A stretch of DNA of 34,668 bases from Alloalcanivorax balearicus MACL04. GTDB lineage: Bacteria; Pseudomonadota; Gammaproteobacteria; Pseudomonadales; Alcanivoracaceae. The notes beneath the pieces were generated by a model. It had not been told where the DNA came from. It worked only from the letters and a program-made list of their open reading frames with translations, and did not search any database. The position numbers were made by a program, and so were the translations under genes. Below, one piece after another: positions 1 through 8,653 of the stretch (positions are counted from its first letter, which is position 1; each line of letters begins with the position of its first letter). The stretch spans positions 1 through 34,668 of the forward strand of contig NZ_ARXS01000039.1 in the NCBI RefSeq assembly GCF_025532145.1, in the 5' to 3' direction.

Positions 1-2
1 GC

Positions 3-227
3 GCCGGCCTCTACAGCCACAAAGGCCCGCTAAAGATCATCAGCGAAAACGGTCCTGTCTCCCTGCAGGCCAACGGCGGGCCGCTGGAGCCGCTCGCCGA
101 CCAGGCCATCACGAAGGCAAGGTCAGCGTCCTCGCCAAGGAAAAAATCACCCTGCAAAGCGGCCAGACCGAAATCGTCCTCGACGGCGCCAACATCACCT
201 TCCGCTGCCCGGGGACCTTTACCGTAA
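3..227 (+). pseudogene. vgrG: VgrG C-terminal fragment (T6SS spike), 5'-partial and apparently frameshifted
   Basis: The frame starting at position 3 reads GLYSHKGPLKIISENGPVSL and continues to LADQAIT, the DUF2345-type beta-helix repeat at the end of VgrG, the trimeric tip of the type VI secretion needle. At about position 113 the homology jumps to another frame, where it continues as EGKVSVLAKEKITLQSGQTE and then ITFRCPGTFTVKG, a classic VgrG tail. The net change is one missing base modulo three. Without correction the frame ends at the TAA at 225-227. The gene start lies outside the window. Either the gene is truly broken, or the sequence carries a small deletion or base-calling error. The VgrG identification is firm; the pseudogene status is not. 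Confidence 0.7.
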
Positions 228-3082
228 AAGGCTCGATCAAATCGTTGGAAGGCGGGCAATCGGGCAACACCAGCCTTCCCGCTTTGCCCGCGGGTTTGTT
301 CTCCTTCGCTCCCTTGGCAAAAAAAGTGGCCGGGCTGGCGCCCTCCCTGACCGCTAAAGCGCCCCTGGCTCCGCAGCGTTTGGCGGATGTCGAGTGGGAA
401 GATGAGGAAGAGGAAACCACCGAACAGGAAATGATGGAGACGCTGACGCTCACGATTCTGCCTGTGCGTCACGCCGTGGCCACGGGGGCCTTGGCCGAGC
501 ACGCGCCTCAACTGCCGAAACAACTTGTTCCTCCCACCTCATTGTCCCAATCCCGGGAGACACTGAGATTATTGAGGGCAGGCTATCTGTACGTACTGCT
601 GGACCGGGGCGGCCGGAAGGAATGGCAGCACTATCAGGTGAAGCCCAATGGCGACCTGACCCGGTTTGAGGGTGAGGCGCCAAAAGCACCGGCCCAGCCC
701 GAACCCGTGACGCCCAATACCCTGGCGGTGGAGATCGAAAAAGCGGAAACCGTTGAACGCTCATGGTGGCTGTTCACCCCGGACCCGCTCACCGACGCCC
801 GCAAAGCGGATTATGAAGATAACGCCGACGACTATACCGCCAAAGGCTACTGGCAAACCTTTTCTCCGAAGGAATGGGCCGAAGGCCAAACCTCCCAGCT
901 TGATACCCTGCATGGCGAGCAGGTCGGCAACGCCCTGACTGAAGCGTGCCTTGACGGCAATCCGGCCCTGCAACAGGCGCTGACGCAAGACCCCTTCGCC
1001 CCCGCCTGGCTGGCGGATGACCAGGGCCTGATTCAGTACGCCAACGTCGGTGTGCTGAAGGGCACTCTGACCACCGTCACCCAGGCGGTCTCCACCCACG
1101 GCGCCGTTCTGGCCCTGAACGACGCCCTCGGCGCCGCCCAGACCCTGAACGCCTGGCGTAACGCCGCCCTGGACCCGCTGCACGATTGGCTTCAGGAAGA
1201 GGACGAGCAAGGCGTCAGCAACGACTGGAAGGTCCAGATCCAGCAGCAGATCGAACAACTGCATGAGGGGTATGCGGGGAAGAAGGCGGCGGGGACGGTG
1301 CAACGAGAAAGCCTTCGCTGGGAGGCCGGCCACGGCAGTGTGGAACATCAGTTGCATCGCCTCGAAGAGGAAGAACGGCAGCGACGGCACGTGCACGGAG
1401 ACCGTGTTTTTGAAGAGAAATACGCCGCGCAGTTCGCCAGACGCCGGGAACGGATTAAACAGGGGCATCAAGACACGGTTGAAGCGGCCCGTAACGCCGA
1501 ATATAGCCCGGCACAGCAGAATGCCTATCGGGAAGAGTTCGAACAGGACTATCTGTCCCGGCTGAATACCGGCGAGATGGATCAGGTACAAACCGCTTTC
1601 CTGCAACACAGTGCCGAGGCAGAGACGGAAATGGACCGCCGTGCTCCGGAACAGATTGCGGTGCTGCAAAGCGATTATCTGCAAGGAGCCCTGCAGGCCT
1701 ACGACAAGGCGGATGAGGAGAACGGCGCCCGTTTTACCGCGACCTTGGGGTTGGCGGTGGATGGCCTGGTAGGCTGCGAAAGTGGCCGATCCGTGATCGA
1801 TGGCTGGTGGAGCCAAGGCCCCGGCGGTGGTCCGGCCAACCTGTGCTGGCGTGCCATGGCCTACAACCAGCAGGCGCTGGAAGACAATCTGATTGAAATG
1901 GCCAAGGCGCTGAAAGGGCAGGTCGATACCGAGGGCGAAGGGCCCAATTGGGTGGCCATCGGCGCGCTTCAGGTGGTTCAGTCGGCCACCCAACAGTTCG
2001 AAAAGCTGGATACCGCCATCAGTTCGCTGGAAGGTAGCGGCATGGCCGTTAGTGGCGTACTCGCCTGGCAGGCGGGGCTGTTGCGTAATCTGTTCGGCAG
2101 CGGCCATCCCAGCAAAGGCGAAAGTGCGTTGTACCGGTTGCTGGGAACGGCGAGCCGGGCGCAACTGGGGCGCTATGCCTTCGATGCGGAACTGCACAAG
2201 CAGTTGTCCCGCGCGGCTGCGCACCCTGTCGCGCGTACCGCCCCACGGCTGGTCGAAAAGTTGGTGCGCGAGTCCGAAGTGGTGCGGCAGAGCGCGACCG
2301 GGGCTGCTCGGAATGCGCAAGCGGGACTGGATAGTTTTATCACCCAGCCGAAAGCCAGCGAAGTGCGCTATGGGCGCGCCTTGTCGGTATTGATCGCCGC
2401 CGAGGCACTGATGCTGGCGTTCAAGGCGGAAAGCGTGGGCGCCAAAGACCAACGTTTTTACATGGAGGCCATGGCCGCCGTGATGGCCGGTGCGGCTTGT
2501 GGGGCGGAGATCATGGCGAGTGCCGCCGAGTCGGCGGCCCAACGCGCTGCCGCGGCGGGGAACAGTGCCGAGGGAGCCCGTATCCTTCAAGGCAGCCGCA
2601 AACTGTGGGCGGCCTCAATGGGCACCGTGGGTGGGGTGGTATTGGCGGCGTATGACTTTGGGGACTTCTGGGGGGCAAGTAAGAGAGGTCAAGGTACGTT
2701 GGCTACCGCCTATCTGGCCCGAGGCTTTGCTGGACTCGGCCTGGGCCTATCCGGTTCCTTACTGGCCATTGCCACAGCCAAACCGTTCTTCGAGCATGTG
2801 GCGAAGACTTCTACTAATAGGGCGGCGATTGTCGTCACTAGAGCAAGTGCACGCCTTGCAACGTGGCTTGGCAGGGAAGCGGCCCAAAAGTTTTTGACCC
2901 GTGTCTTGTTGGGGAGCAATGCCGTATTCTGGGTGGCCACCGGAGTGTGGTATTTGGTCACACCGGATGCCCTGGAAGCGTGGTGTGACAAGAGTGCCTT
3001 CCGCAAGAATGATGGTACTGGCTACGATGACTTGGAGGTGGAGTTATCCGAGTTGTGGATGGCCGTTGCCGAGGTGACCTGA
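113..3082 (+). CDS. VgrG-tail-fused VasX-like (BTH_I2691-type) T6SS pore-forming effector
   Basis: The frame opens with the last beta-helix strands of VgrG (to about 250), passes through a Pro/Ala linker and an acidic stretch (VEWEDEEEETTEQ, near 388-427), then enters a domain reading LTILPVRHAV followed by LLRAGYLYVLLD and WQHYQVKPNGDLTRFEG. That pattern is typical of the VasX N-terminal region. A long helical, charged middle follows (about 900-2000). The end is rich in Ala/Gly hydrophobic segments (near 2385, 2465, 2620, 2730 and 2920), fitting a colicin-like membrane-inserting toxin. The inferred role is delivery by T6SS and permeabilisation of a rival's inner membrane. The true start is unclear. 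If fused, it is the upstream vgrG start; if the frameshift is real, the best independent start is ATG 434 with AGGA at 426-429 (TTG 245 lacks a good ribosome site). The stop overlaps the next gene's ATG (TGATG), implying translational coupling. Confidence 0.75.
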   Translation, partial: EGKVSVLAKEKITLQSGQTEIVLDGANITFRCPGTFTVKGSIKSLEGGQSGNTSLPALPAGLFSFAPLAKKVAGLAPSLTAKAPLAPQRLADVEWEDEEEETTEQEMMETLTLTILPVRHAVATGALAEHAPQLPKQLVPPTSLSQSRETLRLLRAGYLYVLLDRGGRKEWQHYQVKPNGDLTRFEGEAPKAPAQPEPVTPNTLAVEIEKAETVERSWWLFTPDPLTDARKADYEDNADDYTAKGYWQTFSPKEWAEGQTSQLDTLHGEQVGNALTEACLDGNPALQQALTQDPFAPAWLADDQGLIQYANVGVLKGTLTTVTQAVSTHGAVLALNDALGAAQTLNAWRNAALDPLHDWLQEEDEQGVSNDWKVQIQQQIEQLHEGYAGKKAAGTVQRESLRWEAGHGSVEHQLHRLEEEERQRRHVHGDRVFEEKYAAQFARRRERIKQGHQDTVEAARNAEYSPAQQNAYREEFEQDYLSRLNTGEMDQVQTAFLQHSAEAETEMDRRAPEQIAVLQSDYLQGALQAYDKADEENGARFTATLGLAVDGLVGCESGRSVIDGWWSQGPGGGPANLCWRAMAYNQQALEDNLIEMAKALKGQVDTEGEGPNWVAIGALQVVQSATQQFEKLDTAISSLEGSGMAVSGVLAWQAGLLRNLFGSGHPSKGESALYRLLGTASRAQLGRYAFDAELHKQLSRAAAHPVARTAPRLVEKLVRESEVVRQSATGAARNAQAGLDSFITQPKASEVRYGRALSVLIAAEALMLAFKAESVGAKDQRFYMEAMAAVMAGAACGAEIMASAAESAAQRAAAAGNSAEGARILQGSRKLWAASMGTVGGVVLAAYDFGDFWGASKRGQGTLATAYLARGFAGLGLGLSGSLLAIATAKPFFEHVAKTSTNRAAIVVTRASARLATWLGREAAQKFLTRVLLGSNAVFWVATGVWYLVTPDALEAWCDKSAFRKNDGTGYDDLEVELSELWMAVAEVT

Positions 3083-4179
3083 TGTACTTTTTTGAGTGGA
3101 TGCTTTGGTGGGGGACGACACTAGCTGAAGAGGGGAAAGACGAGGTCTTTGGTAAGGACTTCATGGAAGAGAACCAGGCGCCACTGAAAGCGGCCCTGGA
3201 AGAAGAGTACCCCCCCCTGGAATGGTCTGTTAGCGACCACCCTCGCAGCCGGGGGCCAGTGTACGCGTTCAACGACACCTATCTGGAAATGCGTTGTGGG
3301 TCTTTGGAGCATTACCGAGGATTGATTACGCCGTTGGTATTAACGCTCTTCTTGTTCGGTTTCGGTGGAGCTTACGGTGCGATTAATTTATTGCTAAACG
3401 GGCCCAATCACAATGGCATTGCCGATTACTTGATCGGCGTGATTGGCGTGGGGGGGATAACCGCTGGTTTCTGGTACTGCTTCTTCAAATTCAAATTCTA
3501 CATTCCTATCCGCTGGGAGCTGTTCACTCATCGCCGATTGTTAATCCGCTTTAACCGCAAAACCAAGCAGGTGCATTTACATCGCCCCAAGTACGCAGGT
3601 GGGGTGGTGACAATGCCCTGGGACAAGATTATTCCGATCCATGAAGGGGCGGGGATGCGTCTGGTCTTGGCCTGGATGCCGCACCGAACCGGACAGCCGT
3701 TTGTAACCTTTGCCGCCGTCGGAAAACGCGCCGGCACTGCACAGGATCTACTCGATGAATGGGAGTTTATCCGCCGCTACATGGAGGAAGGCCCCAAGTC
3801 CGTACCCCAACCCCGGGTGCGGAGCAAGATGCCCTGGCCCTGGTACAGCTTGGAACCCCAATTCGAGGGTCTGTGGCCGATTCTGCGTCATGGCGACTGG
3901 AAACTATGGCTGGGTAAATTACTGATGAGTCCCGCCTTTTTGATTCTGGGCGCGGGGCATTGGGTATCTCAGTTACTATGCTGGGAACCTCGTTGGCCCA
4001 AGATCATTCGTGAAGCTGGCCAACCCGGCAAACCTACCCCCAAGTTGACCACAGCGGAAGATTACGACCCGGAGACCTGTCGCCGTTTGTATTTGAATGC
4101 GGATTTGTGGGTGCCCAAGGACCATGATCCGGACGCGCCTGCCAAGGAAGAAGAATCCGGCTCTCAGTGGCTGCCGTGA
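3082..4179 (+). CDS. DUF6708-like membrane protein, putative immunity partner of the VasX-like effector
   Basis: The product is 365 aa. ATG 3082 shares its A with the effector stop, so the two genes are translationally coupled, as expected for toxin and immunity. The N-terminus is acidic and soluble. Two hydrophobic segments follow (LITPLVLTLFLFGFGG and YLIGVIGVGGITAGFWYCFF, about 3325-3500), then a basic stretch (RWELFTHRRLLIRFNRKTKQ, HLHRPKYAGG, MPWDKI) and a third hydrophobic patch near 3925-3990. The RW-LF-R--LIRFNRKTKQ and MPWD pattern recalls DUF6708 proteins that accompany VasX/BTH_I2691-type effectors. That family call is from memory and not searched. The immunity role is inferred from coupling and membrane topology: the protein should sit in the inner membrane, where a pore-former acts. 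It could instead be an accessory factor for effector loading. Confidence 0.7.
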   Translation: MYFFEWMLWWGTTLAEEGKDEVFGKDFMEENQAPLKAALEEEYPPLEWSVSDHPRSRGPVYAFNDTYLEMRCGSLEHYRGLITPLVLTLFLFGFGGAYGAINLLLNGPNHNGIADYLIGVIGVGGITAGFWYCFFKFKFYIPIRWELFTHRRLLIRFNRKTKQVHLHRPKYAGGVVTMPWDKIIPIHEGAGMRLVLAWMPHRTGQPFVTFAAVGKRAGTAQDLLDEWEFIRRYMEEGPKSVPQPRVRSKMPWPWYSLEPQFEGLWPILRHGDWKLWLGKLLMSPAFLILGAGHWVSQLLCWEPRWPKIIREAGQPGKPTPKLTTAEDYDPETCRRLYLNADLWVPKDHDPDAPAKEEESGSQWLP

Positions 4180-4224
4180 GGTGGGTTTGTTTCATTGAGC
4201 GACGAGGGAAGTGTTCTGGTCTTC

Positions 4225-4259
4225 GCCCGTATCCTGGGTAGGTTATCGGGCAGCTTTTT
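4225..4259 (+). terminator. Possible rho-independent terminator after the effector/DUF6708 pair
   Basis: GCCCG (4225-4229) can pair with CGGGC (4247-4251), and a T run (4255-4259) follows within four bases. The stem is short and the loop is 17 nt, so it is weak. It separates the effector pair from the two small membrane genes downstream. Confidence 0.35.
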
Positions 4260-4373
4260 CTAATGGACGGTCAACTCTCGTTCTTCTGGTAAAAAGGTAA
4301 TGAACATCGGCCGGTGCCTATCGCCGTCCTGTGTTTCAATAGGGCGTATGATGTCCACCAAAGGAAGAGGGTA

Positions 4374-4913
4374 GTGTTCAGAGCTTGCCCGAAATGCGCC
4401 GCCTGCAACAAGAAAGTGACCACGGATAAAGCCGTCGTCAGTGAGAACGGCCGCCTCTTCTGTTGTCAGGCACATCACGACTGGTTCTTTGCGGGACTGG
4501 ATAAGCCGCCTCTGGATCCACGGAAAGCCCCTGTTGTTTATCGGCGAACCCCGGCCTCGGTCACATGGGGGCTCCTGGCTGTTTTTCTGTTGTGTCTGGG
4601 GGTGTTTCTTTGGGATGGTGTCAAACTCTGGCTTGGCAAGCCGGTGGATGTCGTTCTCTTTGTCGTAATGGCCGTCTCGCTTTTGTCCACGGTTATTGTA
4701 TACGGGTTCATTTATCGTTGGCTGCGTGCGTTTGAAGTGGTAATGGCTCATCGTGAGCCGGGTATGAGTGACAGGGATTTCGCCGGTCATCTGGAAAGGT
4801 TGTATCGCAAGAAGCAACTGAGCAAGCGGGAACTGCTTTGGGGCGCTCGGCAGATATCGAGCCCGGAGCTGGCGGCGGTGGTGAGAAAAATTCGCTCCGG
4901 AGAGATACGCTGA
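4374..4913 (+). CDS. Small cysteine-rich two-TM membrane protein, unknown family
   Basis: The product is 179 aa. I chose GTG 4374 because AAGGAAGAGG at 4361-4370 sits just ahead of it; an upstream GTG at 4314 has no such site. The N-terminus contains CPKCAAC, then CCQAHHDWF about 24 residues later, a zinc-ribbon-like Cys/His cluster. Two hydrophobic segments follow (GLLAVFLLCLGVFLW and VVLFVVMAVSLLSTVIVYGF). The C-terminus is soluble, basic and helical (HLERLYRKKQLSKRELLWGA), so both ends probably face the cytoplasm. I do not recognise a family. It lies between the DUF6708-like gene and a DUF3592-like gene on the same strand, which suggests membership of the T6SS island, perhaps as an extra immunity or accessory protein. 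That is inference. Confidence 0.65.
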   Translation: MFRACPKCAACNKKVTTDKAVVSENGRLFCCQAHHDWFFAGLDKPPLDPRKAPVVYRRTPASVTWGLLAVFLLCLGVFLWDGVKLWLGKPVDVVLFVVMAVSLLSTVIVYGFIYRWLRAFEVVMAHREPGMSDRDFAGHLERLYRKKQLSKRELLWGARQISSPELAAVVRKIRSGEIR

Positions 4914-4984
4914 GGGCGGAGCACGGTGGATATGAGAAGACGGGAATTGAGGCAAGGATGGCGCAGTGCGGGTGCGGTTGAATC

Positions 4985-5683
4985 ATGACAGTTCGCGGAC
5001 TCTTTAAATACTTTTTTGCGGCTTTTGGCTTCGCCGCGATTGTTATGGCGGTCGTGCTGTATCTGGACACTGCCTCTTTCATGAAGGAAGCGGTATCAGG
5101 GCAAGGAGTGCTGGAGAACGTTCGTGAGCGGCGTATGGACGAAAAGACCGTATGCGAATGGGTGGTGCGGTTTCGTACGGAGGACGGACGCCCAATCGAG
5201 TTTTCCACCAGAGCAGGAACGCGTTGTGCTGGAGTGCGGATAGGCGATGCCATGCCGATCCTGTATTCGCCGGCCCGGCCCGCGGAGGCTCGGGTTGATG
5301 ATTTCTTTGCGCTCTGGGGCGGTTCGATAATCGGTGGGTTGATCGGACCGGTATTCCTTTTGATCGGCGGCACCTGGATTGCGGGCGGGCGGCGCAAGTG
5401 GCGCCGGGTGGCGACCTTGATGCGTGAAGGGCGGCGGATCGAGACTGAATTGGAAAAGGTGGAGCACCTGACCCGGATTAAAGTACAGCACCGTCACCCT
5501 TATCGGGTGGTGACACGGGGGGCTGATCCGCTGAGCGGGGAGAGCCGCCGTTTTCTCAGCGATTATCTGTGGTACGACCCTTCCCCTTATTTGCAGGACG
5601 TGAGCGTGCCGGTGTTCATCGGGCGTGACGATCCTCGCCGCTATCACATGGATTTGTCGTTCCTGCCCGGGGCTCCGAAATAA
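4985..5683 (+). CDS. DUF3592-like membrane protein
   Basis: The product is 232 aa. It has an N-terminal membrane segment (YFFAAFGFAAIVMAVVLYLD), then an extracytoplasmic module reading GQGVLENVRERR, CEWVVRFRTEDGRPIEFSTR, GVRIGDAMPILYSPARPAEARVDD. This is the DUF3592 pattern of a beta-rich domain ending in a V-Y-P--P--A motif. A second membrane segment follows (GGSIIGGLIGPVFLLIGGTWIAG), then a cytoplasmic tail with a second similar beta module (about residues 145-230). No enzymatic motif is visible. It lies 71 bp after the Cys-rich membrane gene with no terminator between, so both may be co-transcribed. DUF3592 proteins have no settled function. Here the location next to a T6SS effector makes an envelope-protective role possible but unproven. 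Confidence 0.7.
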   Translation: MTVRGLFKYFFAAFGFAAIVMAVVLYLDTASFMKEAVSGQGVLENVRERRMDEKTVCEWVVRFRTEDGRPIEFSTRAGTRCAGVRIGDAMPILYSPARPAEARVDDFFALWGGSIIGGLIGPVFLLIGGTWIAGGRRKWRRVATLMREGRRIETELEKVEHLTRIKVQHRHPYRVVTRGADPLSGESRRFLSDYLWYDPSPYLQDVSVPVFIGRDDPRRYHMDLSFLPGAPK

Positions 5684-5706
5684 CCACGACCGGGGCCGCC
5701 GGGTGA

Positions 5707-6693
5707 TCAAGTCCCGACCTGGAGGATGACCTTGCCCAGGTGATCATCGCCGGCGACGAGGCTTTGTGCCGCTCGGACTTCCGTCCAGGGCAGTACCCGG
5801 TCGATACGCGGCTTCAGCTTGCCTTCGGCCAGGGCGTTGTCCAGATCCTCACGCATTGCCTCGACGATGCGGATCTTCTCTTCCAGGCTACGGGTGCGGA
5901 ACGTCACGCCAATGATTTCCACCCGCTTGAAGGCCAGGGCCTCCATGTCCAGGGTGCCTTCGGCGCCGCCGAGACGGCCCACGCCGATGAGGCGTGCCTG
6001 TAGCGCCGCGGCTTTGATGTGGTCCGCCAGATAGGGGCCGCCCACATGGTCGATGATGATATCCACGCCCTGCCCGTCGCTGGCGTCGAGTACCTGCTCG
6101 GCGAACCCGCCGGTCCCGGTATTGATGACGGTGTCCGCGCCGAGCGTTGCGAGCAGGGCATCTTCCCGGTGGGTGCGGACTCCGGCGATGATCCGCCCGG
6201 CGCCCAGATGTCGCGCAATCTGGATCGCCATCTGACCGACCCCGGAGTTGGCGGCATTGATCAGTACGGCATCGCCGTCGCGCAGCCGCCCGGCGGTACG
6301 AAGCGCGTTGTGTTCGGTCATCAGGGCAACAATGGCACCGGCGCCTTCCTCGAACGTCCACGAGTCCGGGAGGGGCACCGGGAAGCGCGAATCAATGGCG
6401 ACATACTCCGCCAGCCCGCCGCCCACCATGGTCATCACCCGGTCGCCGATGCTGAATGCGCTGTCCTCATCGGCTTCGACGACGGTGCCGGCGGCATCCA
6501 GGCCCACCACGGCGGGGGCGCCGGCGGCTCCGGGAGCGGCATGGGTGCCAGCCAGAACCGCCAGATCGGCGCGGTTCACCGAAGCGGCCTGAACCCGGAT
6601 CAGCACCTGTCCCCTGGCCCAGGAAGGGGGCTCGATGTCACCTTGCCGGATGGCCGGTGTCGCGCCGGAACGGTCGATGATCATGGCTTTCAC
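5707..6693 (-). CDS. Zinc-independent MDR oxidoreductase (quinone oxidoreductase/enoyl reductase type)
   Basis: The product is 328 aa. I chose GTG 6693 (mature start MKAMIIDRSG) because AGGAG lies about 8 bases upstream and the family conventionally begins this way. The GroES-like N-terminal half carries VLIRVQAASVNRADLAVLAG and GLDAAGTVVEAD. The Rossmann half carries VLINAANSGVGQMAIQIARH, the nucleotide-binding AxxGxG-type loop, and VDIIIDHVGG. No structural-zinc Cys cluster is present, pointing to an NADPH-dependent quinone or enone/enoyl reductase rather than an alcohol dehydrogenase. It is the last gene of the minus-strand operon, 55 bp after dctM. The context suggests it reduces a double bond or carbonyl in the imported, CoA-activated substrate. 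The exact substrate cannot be read from the sequence. Confidence 0.85.
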   Translation of the reverse strand: MKAMIIDRSGATPAIRQGDIEPPSWARGQVLIRVQAASVNRADLAVLAGTHAAPGAAGAPAVVGLDAAGTVVEADEDSAFSIGDRVMTMVGGGLAEYVAIDSRFPVPLPDSWTFEEGAGAIVALMTEHNALRTAGRLRDGDAVLINAANSGVGQMAIQIARHLGAGRIIAGVRTHREDALLATLGADTVINTGTGGFAEQVLDASDGQGVDIIIDHVGGPYLADHIKAAALQARLIGVGRLGGAEGTLDMEALAFKRVEIIGVTFRTRSLEEKIRIVEAMREDLDNALAEGKLKPRIDRVLPWTEVRAAQSLVAGDDHLGKVILQVGT

Positions 6694-6748
6694 GGCATCT
6701 CTCCTGTGATTGAACGCTGCTTTTTTTCGGCCTCCAATGATTCGTCCT

Positions 6749-8065
6749 TCAGCCGAGCATGTTGGCCGGCAACCAAGTGACAATGACCGGAAAGAAGAAA
6801 ATCAGCAAGGTGGTCACCGCTTCCATGATCATGAACCAGCCGGCACCACGGAACACGTCCACCAGTGGGGTGTCGCGGTCGATGCCGGCGGTGACATAGA
6901 CGTTCAGGCCCACCGGTGGGGTGATCAAGCCGATCTCGCACATTTTCACCGCCAGAATACCGAACCAGAGCGGGTCGAAACCGAGTGATTGCACCGTGGG
7001 GAACAGAATGGGCAGGGTGATCACCAGCATGGAGAAGGCATCCAGGAACATGCCCAGCGGCAGATAGATCAACAGCAGCAGGCCGATGATCAGTAGTGGC
7101 GGCAGGTCCACGGTGGTGACGGCCTCGACGATGTATTGCGGCGCGCCCACCAGAGTGAGGAAGTAGCTGAAGATGCCGGCGCCGAGCATGGTCATCAGGA
7201 TCATCACCGTGGTGCTGATCGAGGAGCGGAAGCTGTCCTTCAGGTTGCCGCCGAGGTTGGCGCGTGCCTGTCGTGAGCAGAGCAGCATCAGGAAGGCGGC
7301 GAAGGCCCCGATCGCCCCGGCTTCGGTGGGGGTGACGAAGCCCAGGTAAATGCCGCCGAGCACCACCACGAACAGCACGATCACCTGCCAGGCGTCACCC
7401 AGGGAGGCAAAGCGTTCCCCCCAGCCATAGCGGGGCTGGGTCTGGTGGCGACCGGGCATGATCCTTTTGCTGACCACCACGATGCCGACGATGAACACCA
7501 GGGTGGACAGCAAGCCGGGCAGGACCCCGGCCACCAGCATGGCGCCAGCGGAAACTTCGGTGAGCGCGGCATAGAAGATCAACAGCACACTTGGCGGAAT
7601 CAGCACGCCCAGTACGCCGCCGGCCGCCACCGCGCCGGTGCTCAGCCGGCGGTCGTAGCCGGCCTGTTTCATTTCCGGAATGGCGACGGCGCCGACGGTG
7701 GCGGCGGTGGCCACGCTGGAACCGGAGGTGGCGGCGAAGCCGGCACTGGTGAGGACGCTGGCGATGGCCAGGCCACCGGGTAATTGTCCGACCCATTTGC
7801 GCGCCACACTGAACAGCTTCTGCCCGACACCGGCTTTTTGCGCGAAGTTACCCATCAGGATAAACAGCGGGATCACGGTCAGCAGGTAGACTGCGGTCTG
7901 GGTGTAGGAGAAGGCCTTGAGGCGGTTCAGTGCGAAGTCCAGATCTTCCACCATCACCACGCCGGCGACGCCGGCCAGGGCCAGGGAAGCGAAGACGGGC
8001 ACGCCGGTGGCCAGCAGTACGAAGACCAGGCCAATGGCCAGCAGAGTAGCGGTCATTTCATCCAT
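6749..8065 (-). CDS. dctM: TRAP transporter large permease (DctM type)
   Basis: The product is 438 aa, the usual size for a TRAP large subunit of about 12 membrane segments. It starts LLAIGLVFVLLATGVPVFAS and carries SGSSVATAATVGAVAIPEMKQAGYD and GVLGVLIPPSVLLIFYAALTEVS, signature segments of DctM, plus FVTPTEAGAIGAFAAF in the second half. DctM is the ion-coupled transport channel of the tripartite ATP-independent periplasmic system, driven by the sodium or proton gradient. It follows dctQ by 21 bp and dctP by two genes, so the full importer is encoded. GAGAG precedes the ATG by about 5 bases. The substrate is presumably an organic acid. Confidence 0.95.
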   Translation of the reverse strand: MDEMTATLLAIGLVFVLLATGVPVFASLALAGVAGVVMVEDLDFALNRLKAFSYTQTAVYLLTVIPLFILMGNFAQKAGVGQKLFSVARKWVGQLPGGLAIASVLTSAGFAATSGSSVATAATVGAVAIPEMKQAGYDRRLSTGAVAAGGVLGVLIPPSVLLIFYAALTEVSAGAMLVAGVLPGLLSTLVFIVGIVVVSKRIMPGRHQTQPRYGWGERFASLGDAWQVIVLFVVVLGGIYLGFVTPTEAGAIGAFAAFLMLLCSRQARANLGGNLKDSFRSSISTTVMILMTMLGAGIFSYFLTLVGAPQYIVEAVTTVDLPPLLIIGLLLLIYLPLGMFLDAFSMLVITLPILFPTVQSLGFDPLWFGILAVKMCEIGLITPPVGLNVYVTAGIDRDTPLVDVFRGAGWFMIMEAVTTLLIFFFPVIVTWLPANMLG

Positions 8066-8086
8066 AGCGGGTCTCTCATTGGCCTG

Positions 8087-8602
8087 TCAGTCGGTGTGTG
8101 GGTCTGGCGTGGAAGGCTGGTCCCGGCCCAGCAGAGCCAGGCCGGAATACAGCAGCATTTGCGCGGTGGCGAACCAGAGGCCGATAGCCAGGGCGATCTT
8201 CGCCCACCAGATCGGGAACTCGATATAGCCCCAGCGGAACTCCTTGATCTGGAACGAATGAATGGCGTCCAGCGTCGAAGGCCAGGTCAGCAAGGCCAGG
8301 GCCAGCGCGGCGGCGGCCCAGGAAAAGGCGTTCATGGCCCGGGCCACCGGCACCGGCGCCAGTTTCACCAGGGCATCCACGCGGATGTGGCCGTGCTCCA
8401 TCTGGGTCCAGCCCAGGCCGAGGAACACGATCAGCACCAGGGCGATTTCCGACAGCTCGAAGATGCCGGTGATCGGCCGGTCGATCAGCGAGCGGACGGT
8501 GGCGTCCAGGGTGATCGCCACCATCAGAAAGGCGAGCGAAACCAGTGCCACGCCGCCGAACACATTGGCCAGGGCCCGGAATGGCCGTTCAAGGAAGGTC
8601 AT
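8087..8602 (-). CDS. dctQ: TRAP transporter small permease (DctQ type)
   Basis: The product is 171 aa with four hydrophobic segments: ANVFGGVALVSLAFLMVAIT, ELSEIALVLIVFLGLGWTQM, WAAAALALALLTW and the last near IALAIGLWFATAQMLL. The motif LGWTQMEHGHIRVD between helices is characteristic of DctQ. DctQ pairs with DctM to form the membrane complex that docks the periplasmic binding protein. GAGG lies 6 bases before the ATG. It lies between dctP and dctM with gaps of 51 and 21 bp, consistent with one transcript. Confidence 0.93.
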   Translation of the reverse strand: MTFLERPFRALANVFGGVALVSLAFLMVAITLDATVRSLIDRPITGIFELSEIALVLIVFLGLGWTQMEHGHIRVDALVKLAPVPVARAMNAFSWAAAALALALLTWPSTLDAIHSFQIKEFRWGYIEFPIWWAKIALAIGLWFATAQMLLYSGLALLGRDQPSTPDPHTD

Positions 8603-8653
8603 GATTGCCTCGTTATTGTTGTCATCCGATGCGGTGCCGGCAGGGGCGGAGTT

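Noticed and set aside
245-247. TTG 245 as the start of the effector
   Set aside because: No ribosome site lies at a proper distance, and VgrG homology continues upstream in the same frame to about 113.
761-2590. Long open frame on the minus strand (609 codons)
   Set aside because: It lies entirely opposite the well-supported T6SS effector frame, has no recognisable domain, and is of a kind expected by chance in GC-rich DNA.
4260-4955. Minus-strand frame ending DRHRPMFITFLPEERELTVH
   Set aside because: The last 40 residues look protein-like and lie before the Cys-rich gene's start, so a gene remnant is possible. The rest is antisense to that gene and no family is recognised.
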